Shown: positions 54,705-64,000 of the stretch, in pieces
How positions within the stretch are numbered: position 1 is the first letter of the stretch
How the letters are laid out: each line of letters opens with the position of its first letter
Assembly: GCA_029216955.1 (NCBI GenBank)
Contig: JANAVB010009599.1
Coordinates: 2,293,240-2,357,239 of the forward strand
Length of the DNA: 64,000 nucleotides
Reading direction: 5' to 3'
From: Iris pallida
Taxonomy: Eukaryota; Streptophyta; Magnoliopsida; Asparagales; Iridaceae
The notes under the pieces: generated by a model
Database searches by the model: none
What the model was told of the DNA's origin: nothing
The model's input: the letters and a program-made list of their open reading frames with translations, nothing else
Position numbers and translations under genes: made by a program

Positions 54705-56887
54705 AGCCTACCTTTCTTAGAAAAATTTTGTCCTCGAAATTAAGACGGTAGTACTCCTTCTTGGTCAAATACCCCCACAATCATGGTCTCAAACACACGG
54801 TTCGATAATCATATGCGTCTGTCCAAAATTATGATACTCAGAATCTTCGTCATGCTAGTGAGCAAGGCTACGATAATCACAGAGTCCTTGACTAAGTTAC
54901 ATACCTCTAGAATCATGATATTTAAAATTTTTGCATTGTCGCATGCTTGGCAGCAAAAACCCTAAATTCCCACACCCGAGAAATACGTCAAAAATTTGAC
55001 TATATGTCCACACTATGCCAGCTAACACAACTATCGAAGATTCTAGATCCATAGCTGAGGTGACCTAGCCCATATGATTTATCTCAGAAGAAAATCAAAC
55101 ATAACACAAGGACAACAGGACAAAATTGATCAAACAACAAGGAACAGAGGAAATCGAATTTTCAAGACAGTTATAAGAGGCAATTGCAGAAATGGAATCG
55201 AGAAGAACGGAACATGCAACAAGATCTCCAATGGCCTGCGCATCCTCGACTGTCTTGGCGAAAGTTCACCCCTGCTGGCTTCCTCTGGCCTTCTGTTGAT
55301 GCTGCATGTACCTCTGCTGCTGAGTTGGTAAGGGTAATCCCTTCTGCTGGCCCACCGAAGCCCTAGCTCCTGCTCCCTGAAGTGTCCGTCCAAATGACTC
55401 AAGACACTATCTCAGCCGATGATCGAATCCTCCGTAAAGCAAACATCTGTCCAGCCTCTTTCGATATTCGCCCCAATCATGTCCTGGTTTCTTGCAAAAG
55501 GGGAAAATAATAACAAGCTGCTGTCTCGGGGCCTGCTGCTCCCTCTGTTGATGTTGCACCTGCTGAAAGGGTACACGGTCCTGAAACTGCTGCTGCTAAA
55601 AGTAGACCCTCGGCTGCTGATACTGCTGCTAAATTTATAGGTGGGGCATCTGCTGCGGATACTGCTAGTGAATCTGTAAGTAGAGCCTCTTGGCCGGGCC
55701 CGTACTGCCACTAGCTCCCTGAGTGTCTCGCGTCCTCTTCTCCTTCAGCCTAAGATCGTCCTCCGCTACCATGGCTCATACCAGAATCTGCTCGAAAGTG
55801 GCATTGCAGCTGCTCTTGGTATACGAACTGACCTTCCTGATCAAGCCTCTGCGGAACATCCTCGCCTTCCCGGCCTCTGTAAGGTCCTCAATGAATCTAC
55901 TCAAACGGCAGAACTACCCGACGTACTCCTCAACGGTCTGGTTCCCCTGAACCAAACTCTCGAACTGCGTCTCCAAGGCACCGAGTGCTGTATCGGGAAG
56001 AACTTCTTCTTGAACAGTTTCTTGAAGGTTGTCCAAGTCTGACCGACTGTACCAACCCTCAGGTCCGTCTGATACCAAGTACGGGCTAAGTCCTGCATCT
56101 GATTGGCTGCTGCCTCGATCTGTAATCATGTTGGTATCTATGCCAATCGGAATATCTCCTCAATATGCTCTATCCAATCGTTAACGTATATGATGCCCTC
56201 CGTACCTTTGAAGTCCCGGGGTCCCATCTTCTTAAAGGATTGGATGTCTGGAGTCTTCGGCTGATATTGCTGCATCTGTCCTTCCAGTGGCTGAGCAGCC
56301 ACCAACTCTACTGTCGTCCTGCCAACTGGTGAGTATCTTGTATGCTCTATCGGAAATCAGCAAACTGGCTCTATTGCATCTGCTGCTGAGTCTCCAGGAA
56401 TCGCTGGAAAAGGATAAACATCTGAGCCGTATCCACTGTCCCTGAAGGCAACTACTACTGATACATATCCGGAATGGCGGAAGAAGACTTCAGGACAGGT
56501 GGAGGTGCACTCCCAAAAGCTACAGACGCTCCTATATGAGCAGAAACATGAGGTGTTGTGGTTCCAGCATCCACAATCGGGCGAGGGATGGTAGACCTCT
56601 CACCAATGTCTGCTGGGCCAGAGCGATGCGATCGCATCTCAATCACCATCCTGGAGACAGATCAAACAAGGAATCAATTTTGAGACAGAAACGATAATTC
56701 AAGGGAGGACAGTTATTTCAAGGAAGCAATCTTCGACAAAAATTTAGATGGCAGGAATTCAGTTAAGAGTTTTTCCTAATGTGATTGAGTACCTCAAAAT
56801 AATCCTAATCCTACTGCAGGCTGTAGTGATACTCTAGTTCGAATACCACTACACAAACTCGACCTGCATGGGCCACCACTAAAAATG
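54705..56887 (-). mobile_element. Dimer internal region 2 (gag only)
   Basis: 2183 bp, collinear with internal region 1 throughout, including the polypurine-tract block (here GCCTACCTTTCTTAG..., slightly decayed) and the post-LTR leader at 56850-56887. Confidence 0.85.
55128..56649 (-). pseudogene. Family-A gag, internal region 2
   Basis: Starts MVIEMRSHRSGPADIGER at 56649, with the acceptor-like CTGTCTCCAGG before it. The capsid part is seen as QMQDLARTWYQTDLRVG. The knuckle region is near 55430-55510, with its first Cys codons decayed (FPFCKKPGHDWG). Broken by several stops and frame changes that differ from those in region 1. Confidence 0.75.
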
Positions 56888-57250
56888 TGTCACGACCCGT
56901 ACCCACTGTGAGGGTACGAGTACGTAACAATGCCCAGCCTATGTCGCAGTGTCGACGGCAGAACGCTGTTCTAGGTCATGAACTATAACTAACACAATAT
57001 GACATAGTCTCCAAAAGGAGGCCAAATCACAGAAGGTACAACTCAATCACAATTTAGAGGTAGAATATAGCACGATGGAATAGATAAGAAAATCCTCAAA
57101 ACTGAGGTACAAATAGAAGTGAAATAAATCAAAGTTAACAAATACCAGTCTCAACATCTCCATAAATATACAACTCTAAAATTCAAGACAATAACTAACA
57201 TGAAAAGAAGGAACAGCCTAGACTATCTATGCTATGTATGGGTATCATCT

Positions 57251-57406
57251 TCAGCAGCTGTCTGAACCTCCCCAGGGGTCCAGGTCGCGAGTGTCATCTA
57301 GGAAAGCTCCATAGTAAGGGGTACAGGATTCCTCATCATCCTTTGTAAAAAATTTAACAGCTCCAGTCAGGACGGGAGCAAGCACAATACATCTCACGCA
57401 GATCAT
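57251..57406 (-). CDS. Conserved 51-aa small ORF in LTR A (dimer LTR 3)
   Basis: MICVRCIVLAPVLTGAVKFF, TKDDEESCTPYYGAFLDD, TRDLDPWGGSDSC, ATG 57406 to TGA 57251. The frame is intact and the same length as in LTR 1 and 2, with more amino-acid changes. Confidence 0.45.
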   Translation of the reverse strand: MICVRCIVLAPVLTGAVKFFTKDDEESCTPYYGAFLDDTRDLDPWGGSDSC

Positions 57407-57452
57407 AACATGTTAGAAAATATAAACATGCAAGAGAGTATGATACATGAAA

Positions 57453-57455
57453 CTG
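57453..57455 (-). other. Splice-acceptor-like site upstream of the small ORF (LTR 3)
   Basis: TGTACATTCTTTCAG|TTTCATG on the minus strand. Paired with the donor at 60631 it would remove about 3.2 kb of low-complexity LTR sequence. Confidence 0.4.
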
Positions 57456-60400
57456 AAAGAATGTACATGATGTAAAAGAGAGAACTGTAATGGAAATATT
57501 TACTATAAGTAGAGAACTATCAGTTACTAGTGATATAGGGTACAAAGTCGACATGTGAACAGCTGGATTTGCACATGAATATACTAAAGAGGCTCACATG
57601 GTTATACTACTTTAGAATTATTCACATGACTATTTATACTCCCCCATACCCCAATCAATACACAAGGATCCAGACAAGTTATGTTACATACATGATTTTC
57701 ACATGAAAGCCCATAGATGGGTGTACATGAAGAATACATGAGGGCTCAGAACTGAGTACACATGAATTTTACATGAAGGCACATGAAGGGGTACACATGA
57801 AGTACAGGTTATACATGAGATACATGAGAAATATGACCGAACATGAGAGCACATGAGAGTACATGAGCGTGCATGAACGAACATGAAGCTTATGAGAAAC
57901 ATGAATAACATGAGAGCGAGGAATACATGATGTACATGAAACACATGACATGAAGTATCCGATGCTCCCAAGGGGGATAACATCTCATGTAGGGATCTAT
58001 ATAGTACCAATCCATAATAATATCGTGACAGCATCAAATAAGGTAATCTAGAGCAGGAATATAATCCTAAGCAAGTTATGAAATGATCAGAGAATGTACT
58101 CGCCTGGTATCTGAATAGCTGTGAGAAAATACTGCCCGAGATGAGGTTTCTGACTCCTATTTAGAGCAACACAAGTCAAGATGTATACAGGGGATGAATA
58201 ATAAAATGTACAATGCGTCTGCATGCTGTCTAGGTCAAACTAGACTAAAGTCAACACTTAGTCAACTCTAGTCAACCACACTAGTCAAACTAGGTCAACT
58301 AGGTCAAACCCAACCCAAACAAGTCTAACAAGTCTCGCTAGATGTAACCAATCCTAGGCTAGCACATAGACACAACACAAGGCTGACACAAGCAAAGTAA
58401 AACATTGTGAACCATAGCAAGGCATATATATATATACCATATAGGTATATATATTTACCACATATAGGGCTACAGCCCATAATTAGTAATATATGTACAT
58501 TACATATAGGGAAGCCATATATTTACATATATATTTCATATACAAGCATCAAACTTATATATATATATTTACATACTATATTATTTATACATATCTTGTA
58601 TTACCTATATTACATACTATACATGCCTACCTTGCATACATTATACTTGCTTTTAATTTTACTACATGAATTCATATCTTGCATTTATACATTCATATCT
58701 ACATGCATTCATACATATCATTCATATATGCAAACTTGCATTACATATACATGACATATATGCATACCATAAAAAGAAAATCAACTAACCTATGTAAACC
58801 TACATACATGCATTATATTACATACATTACATTCACACTTTACATATATTCATTCATACACTACATGTATTCATATATGCATACTTGCATACATGTTCCA
58901 CTACAATACCTTGCATTACATCCATTCATGCTTGTATACATACATTCATTCATATACTTTCAGCCTTGCATACATTTCAGTTCATGCATATCAATTTTAG
59001 TTTAATGGTGAAATAAATGTGTGTATAGGTGTTGTGTCAATGTGAAAAATAGTGTACCAAATTTTTCTCAGATATTAGAATTCAGGTTTGATTGTAACCA
59101 TGTGTGTGTGTGTAGAGGACATGGGAAAATAGTGTACCATATAACAGTTTCAGGTTCAATGAAATAAATGTGTGTGTATCAATGTAATGTCCTTAGTTAT
59201 TCAATACATATGTACACATTACAGTGTACTAGGTTCACATGTGTGTGTGTCTAGATATTCAACATAGGTTATAGTGTGTTGTGTAAATATGGGTGAGTGT
59301 GTGTGTACATGACATAGGCTAGGGTGTGTGCTCAGATTTTATTAGGGAACATAGATTCTCAGTTTAACAGTGCATTAGCATATGTATTCTCAGGAAAAAA
59401 AAATAGTTTACATGGGTGTGTCTCATGTTTTACTCATGTGTGCGTGTAAACATTCATGTGTGTGACAGTAGGTAGCAGTGGCGTGTAGATATTATGTCTA
59501 AGCTCATGTGTGATGTGTATGTGTAATATCAGTGTGCATACATAACACGGTGTCCATCCTTAGGTTTTAAAACAGGGAATGTGTGTGTCAAACTCAGGGA
59601 AAATCAGTTTACATACACACTTTCAGTATTTAACAGTTAGCATGCCCAAATCAATACGAAACCTATAACCAATCACCAAACATGAACCTATCTTGTAGAT
59701 AAAACCTAGATACACATAGACGAACCATCATTGCAATTTAACCAATAGAAAACAATTTAATCATGCAATTTAATCTCAGGAAAATCACAAACAGTCGAGT
59801 ATCAGAAATATTGGGGAAAACCCATGATTCGAATTCAAAATACAATCAACACTCGAGTTAAAGGGTTGGTAAATCAAGTGTCGAATGTGAACGTGTCGTG
59901 CAAGGGTCCTAGTATCCAAAAACTAGACACAAATATGTCTAAATCGGTTCCACATACGAGCACTGGGACTATGCACTGACAGCATCGTACACGCATGTCG
60001 AGGGTTCGTGTACACGACACGAGTCGATTCGTGACACGTGCTTGTGTCCCCATGTTTGCCCAACATAGGGCAACATGTTCATGTCCCTGACACGTCACAA
60101 CGACGTGTCCACGAGGGACACGAAGCCCGTGTCAGGAGCCACTGTTCGTGCGTGTGCGTGACAGTGTGATTTAGTACAGGTGGGTTTTCGTATCCGATAC
60201 GACACGTAAGTCAACGAAACTTGGGGGGCACGTTCGCAGACACTGCCCCCACGTGTCCACCAAGTTTCATGGTGACTTGAGCTGTGTCATGTCCGCAATA
60301 AACGTTGGGTAGCAGGACAGTGCACACGCGTGTCGTGCAGCATGTTCGTGCCTGTTTTCGACAGAAAAATGACACAAAATCCAACTCAGTCTTCACAAAA

Positions 60401-60630
60401 TATAATATACACACATAGATCTACAAATTCATGTAATTAGTTTAGCAAAACACGAAAATCAAATCATAAGTGGCATTCTATCAAACACTTGCACATACAC
60501 TATGACACATGTCTGATACGGACACCAAACAGACACGATTTCTAACCAAATTCTAGGGACATATAGGGGACACCTAGATCTAGGCTAGGATGCAAAGAAA
60601 TCAGAATATTAGCACAATTTGAGAAGTTTT

Positions 60631-60633
60631 ACC
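60631..60633 (-). other. Splice-donor-like site in dimer LTR 3
   Basis: CACCTATAG|GTAAAACTTC on the minus strand, 253 nt past the TATA box. Confidence 0.5.
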
Positions 60634-60884
60634 TATAGGTGCCAATAGCAAGAAAAACCCCAAATTAGAGTGTTCCTCCTTGCTAGCTCGGATCCCCAAA
60701 TTGCTCAAAATCTGGGATTACTCTCCATAAACATGAAATAGAAGAGTACTAGGCTCTAATGCAAGAAACTAGAGTCAAAAAGGAATTAAAATTGGAAAAC
60801 TATGGATTAGAGAAGAATGGCCATACCTTTCTTTTTCCTATGTGTTCATTCAATACAAAAGAGGCAAAAACTAAATGAGGAGAT

Positions 60885-60892
60885 TATTTATA
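60885..60892 (-). promoter_or_regulatory. TATA box of dimer LTR 3
   Basis: CCTATAAATAATCTCC on the minus strand, in LTR 3, which lies upstream of internal region 2 and so would drive it. Confidence 0.65.
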
Positions 60893-61458
60893 GGGAGGAG
60901 AGCCCTAGTGGCTGGTCATAATGAATGAAATTAGGGTTAAGGTTTCAAGTCATGGGCCATGGGCCAAGTTTCATAAGTCATGGAATTAAATCATAAGTCA
61001 TAAGTCATGAACCTATTCATTATTCCTCATATTTCAAACTAGATTCTAAATGACTAAATTAGGGTTGACTTAAGTTAGACTAGGGTCACACCATGCTATT
61101 CAAGTCACCACAACCAGGATCAACATCTAGGTTAGTCTCTTAAGTCACAACTAGTAAAAGTCAAATTCAACAACCATCAATCAAATAATTAATCAAATAA
61201 TTCTAATACGTCAAAATGACCAAATTACCCCTAGGCTAAAAATGATAAATAGATATTCCAAATCACAGGGTTAGGCTCTAGGTCAGACAGTCTCTAAGGT
61301 TTCACTAGCTGCACATCAAAATCAAAAGTCATAATTTTTAAATAGTTTTAAAATGATTAAAAATCACCAAAAATCATATCACGATTTAAATATCATAATT
61401 AAATAATTAAAATCATAAAATTTTAAAATTATCCTTATTTGGAAAATTAGGTGTTACA

Positions 61459-61935
61459 ATTTGGATCAAAAAGGAATTAAAATGGAATTAATATGAATTA
61501 GGAAAGATAGGAATTTACCTTTTCTTTCTAAAAGTTGGTTGAACACAAAAGAGGCAAGAACAAAGGAATGAGAGTTTAAATAGGGGGGATTCCCTATGTT
61601 GGCCGGCCACTAGGCTGAAATTAGGGTTAGGGTTTCAAGTCATGGGCTATGGGCCAAGTTTCATAAGTCATGGAATTAAATCTATAAGTCATAAGTTATT
61701 GCACCTATTCATTATTCCTCCTATTGAAACTAGATTCTAAATGACTAAAATAGGGTTAACTTAAGTTAGACTAGGGTCACACCATGCTAACCAAGTCACC
61801 ACAGCTAGGGTCAACTTCTAGGTCAGTCTACAAAGTCTCAATTAGCCAAAGTCAAAAATAGAAATCACCAATTCAATAAATTCAAAAATTTACCAAATGA
61901 CCAAAATACCCTCAAGCTAAAATGTGGTAGTGACA
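61459..61935 (-). mobile_element. Family-A solo LTR (A'), right part
   Basis: It resumes with TSD copy ATTTG, continues the LTR (GTCAAAAAGGAATTAAAATGG-like text, TATA at 61575) and ends GGTAGTGACA, followed by TSD TCATG (61936-61940). The terminal 100 bp or so differ from the dimer LTRs: the GGGTGTTACA end is replaced by a shorter end that still finishes in CA. Confidence 0.8.
61575..61582 (-). promoter_or_regulatory. TATA box of A' solo LTR
   Basis: CCTATTTAAACTC on the minus strand. With the insert removed it is 253 nt from the donor-like site at 37857, the same spacing as in LTR 2 and LTR 3. Confidence 0.5.
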
Positions 61936-62309
61936 TCATGCCTTGACTGTAAGGTACACATGCTGCTTTTATAGAAAGAAGTTGAAGTCAGTACGTGTCC
62001 ATATGCCAATGATCGGGATCGGCTAGTCGATCGCAATGGTTCATGGTTCATACATGAAAATGTCTCATTCAATTCAATAAGACGTCCAGACAGTCTTTTA
62101 GTTCCAAATAGGAATGCATGATCAATCATTTAGTCAAGGTATGAATCAATGTCAATTCGTGACAAGGCATAAAAGTCAAACTAGTATTTAGTATGGTCGA
62201 GTCTATAACTCTCAGGGTTAAGTAACAGTGAAACGGGATGCCCACAAGCCAATCAAGACACGGGGCACACTCCACACAACAATATGTATTCGAACACTAA
62301 CATGCATCA

Positions 62310-62523
62310 AGTGGCGCAATCCAGTAAAATATGCGAGATAGGACAAAGCGCACAATCTAGACGGATGGTGCGAGATAAGACAAAAAAAGCACAATCTCGA
62401 CGATTGGTATGAAATAAGACAAAACGCTCGAATTCGGCAAAACGTACGAGATAAGACGAAATGCTCGAATTCGACAAAATGTGCGAGATAAGACGAAATG
62501 CACGAATTCAGCAAAATATGCGG
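62310..62523. repeat. Roughly 40-bp tandem repeat in LTR B/D
   Basis: About five units of GCGAGATAAGACAAAA-type plus GCTCGAATTCGGCAAAA-type sequence, spaced 36-42 bp, becoming more regular to the right. Confidence 0.7.
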
Positions 62524-62582
62524 ACTGAAACGACTGTTATGCGCACACAGGTGGAGAATGCACTGATTCACTGTGGGCACAT

Positions 62583-62890
62583 AGTAGTCCCTTTGGGCGA
62601 GTAGCAGTCCCCTTGGGAGCATAGCAGTCCCTTTGGGCGCATAGCAGTCCCTTTGGGCTCATAGAATGCCTTTGGGCTCATAGTGCCTTTGGGTGCATAG
62701 TACCTTTGGGCGCATAGTGCCTTTGGGCGTATAAAATGCCTTTGGGCTCATAGTGCCTTTGGGCGCATAGTGCCTTTGGAAGCATAGAATGCCTTTGGGC
62801 TCATAGTGCCTTTGGGCGCACAGGGCCTTTGGGCGCATGGCCACGCAGTTATGTGGGCACATGGCCACACAATTATGTGGGCGCATAGTA
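62583..62890. repeat. 17-20-bp GCCTTTGGGCGCATAGT minisatellite, about 14 copies
   Basis: Units of TAGTGCCTTTGGGCGCA with variants (TAGCAGTCCCTTTGGGCG, TAGAATGCCTTTGGGCTCA), then two diverged copies ATGTGGGC(A/G)CAT near 62853 and 62876. The 17- and 20-bp variants alternate, giving partial higher-order order. Confidence 0.85.
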
Positions 62891-63252
62891 TGGATGCTTC
62901 TGCACCAACAAGCTTCGGCCATGGAGTTTCAAAAACTTTCAATGGCCATAACTTGGGCTATCGGACTCGGAATTGGGCGAAATAAAGATCAAACTGACTA
63001 GAATTGAATTCTCTACAACATGGAACAACTTGTTTTTGGAAAGAACAAATGATGAACCAAGACAAACCAAGTTGGTTCAATATGAACCAAAATAAACCAA
63101 GAGCTAAGCAAAAGCAGAAAATAAAATACAGAAAAATAATTAGCATGTAATTAAATGAATTAAATACAGAATAAATGCATGAAAAATACTATATAAATAC
63201 AGTCAAGTAGTACACGTATTAAAAATAAGTATCCCGAAAATGGGGAGTGACA

Positions 63253-63470
63253 TCTCTACCCTCCTTACAAAAATTCGGTCCTCGGAATTTCAAATCCAAG
63301 CAGGCTAGAAACATCAGGGCTAGACTAATCCAACTATAAGTAATTCTAGCAAGCAAGCAATCATCTTACAATATCAATATCAAGTAATATATCTATATTT
63401 ATCAATCTACGACATCAAGCAATTTCTAACCATAGGGTGATAAGCATGAGGAATCAAGACACTCAAGGTA
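63253..63470 (-). other. Family-B 3' untranslated region and polypurine tract
   Basis: Complement of AAGGAGGGTAGAGA next to the LTR, then untranslated sequence collinear with 9153-9388. Confidence 0.7.
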
Positions 63471-64000
63471 CACGGAAAAAAATATACCTTGTGAGACAAA
63501 TAGGTACGGATACCGTGATCGGATATCATCCTCATGTTCCCACGTTGACTCTCCTAAGGAGTGATGACCCCAAGCAACACGGACAAGGCTAATTGTTCGG
63601 TTCTTGAGTATCTTCTTCCTTCAGTCCAAAATGGACACAGGCTGTTCCTCGTAAGACAGGTTGGTACCAACAACCAGCTCAGAATGATCGAGGATATGGC
63701 TTGGGTCTGATACATACCTACGCAACTGAGATACATGAAACACATCATGTACCTCTCGTAACGAAGGTGGAAGGGATAAACGATAAGCAACATCGCCTAC
63801 CCTATCGAGGATAACAAATGGGCCCACGTATCACGGACTCAACTTATCGCGAACACCAAATCTAATGATTCCACGAGTAGGCGAGATCCGTAAGAACACG
63901 TGGTCCCCAACAGAAAATACTAATAGCCTATGATGCTGGTCTGCCCAATGACAATGCCGATCTTGTATAACTTGAAGTTTCCCTCTAATCCCTTAACCAC
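63471..64000 (-). pseudogene. Family-B integrase C-terminal region, runs off the window
   Basis: [38 protein letters not shown], then TGA, KNRTISLVRVAWGHHS, TWEHEDDIRSRYPYLF. Collinear with 9389-9850. The normal TAA stop has become CAA, so the frame runs on into the 3' region, and one TGA after SILD is internal. The rest of pol would lie beyond 64000. Confidence 0.8.

Larger units (their letters stand above)
38000..61458 (-). mobile_element. Family-A dimer: LTR-internal-LTR-internal-LTR, one TSD
   Basis: Outer ends TGTCATGACTCG (38000) and GGTGTTACA (61458) are flanked by ATTTG at 37995-37999 and 61459-61463. It holds three LTRs of about 4.55-4.57 kb (after removing the CACTA insert) and two gag-only internal regions of about 2.2 kb, all minus sense. 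No protease, RT or integrase lies in either internal region. One TSD around the whole array means either in-situ unequal LTR recombination or insertion of a tandem form. Confidence 0.85.
56888..61458 (-). mobile_element. Dimer LTR 3 (4571 bp)
   Basis: From TGTCACGACCCGTACCC to GGTGTTACA, uninterrupted and so the best full-length family-A LTR. Small ORF 57251-57406, acceptor-like 57453, GTCAA cluster 58240-58310, TACATA-rich 58420-58990, GT-rich 59010-59600, GACACG island 59880-60375, donor-like 60631, TATA 60885. Confidence 0.9.
61936..63252 (-). mobile_element. LTR B/D, part 3 of 3 (sense 5' end)
   Basis: Continues 34646 after removal of A', and ends GGGGAGTGACA at 63252 next to the complement of the polypurine tract. 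63050-63252 matches 8940-9152. Two minisatellites lie inside. The three parts together give an LTR of about 2.6 kb. Confidence 0.75.

Noticed and set aside
62575..62890. Possible CRISPR-like array or peptide repeat (KGTMxPKA) in the B/D LTR
   Set aside because: Units are 17-20 bp with no unique spacers, and the DNA is plant nuclear. The peptide repeat is a by-product of the minisatellite.

Overview
The window is plant nuclear DNA made almost entirely of nested LTR retrotransposons. Evidence includes Ty3/gypsy gag, protease, RT/RNase H and integrase remnants, TG...CA LTRs with 5-bp target-site duplications (TSDs), plant-type TATA boxes, a CACTA transposon, and a plant-mobile-domain gene. No intact host gene was found, nor any rRNA, tRNA or CRISPR array. 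The species cannot be named. Nearly every coding region carries in-frame stops or frameshifts, so this is old, decayed, repeat-rich DNA.

Four LTR families recur. Family A has very long LTRs (about 4.5 kb, TGTAACACCC to GGGTCGTGACA in the sense direction) around a 2.2-kb internal region that codes only for gag. Family B/D is a chromovirus-like Ty3/gypsy element with gag, protease, RT-RNase H and an integrase end. It shares the polypurine-tract and post-LTR leader sequence of family A, so it may be its mobilising partner. Family C is a 15.9-kb Tat/Ogre-like element with 787-bp LTRs. Most of its pol is missing, and an intron-containing antisense gene with a plant mobile domain lies between pol and the 3' LTR. 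Family E is one solo LTR with a minisatellite in its U3.

Layout: 1-2542 is unassigned AT-rich DNA. 2543-3213 is an LTR-B piece, and 3214-7018 is a long LTR A (minus). 7055-9540 holds a 758-bp inverted repeat of family-B ends around family-A internal sequence. 8546-12869 is a plus-strand LTR A broken by a B fragment, and 12870-13352 is the start of an A internal region. 13353-17489 is the internal region of D (minus). 17490-63252 is a single B/D LTR blown apart by insertions: element C (17862-33742) and an A solo LTR (34647-37999 plus 61459-61935). That solo LTR is itself split by an A dimer, LTR-internal-LTR-internal-LTR (38000-61458). The middle LTR of the dimer is in turn split by a CACTA transposon (46850-52231). 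63253-64000 is the pol end of another B copy.

Four TSDs were read directly: TCATG for the A solo LTR, ATTTG for the A dimer, CAG for CACTA and GAAGA for solo LTR E. The points most worth following up are: a small open reading frame (51-55 aa) kept in every long LTR A; a conserved donor/acceptor pair suggesting that the giant leader of these LTRs is spliced; the antisense mobile-domain gene of element C; and a captured piece of a molybdenum-cofactor-sulfurase gene inside the CACTA element.
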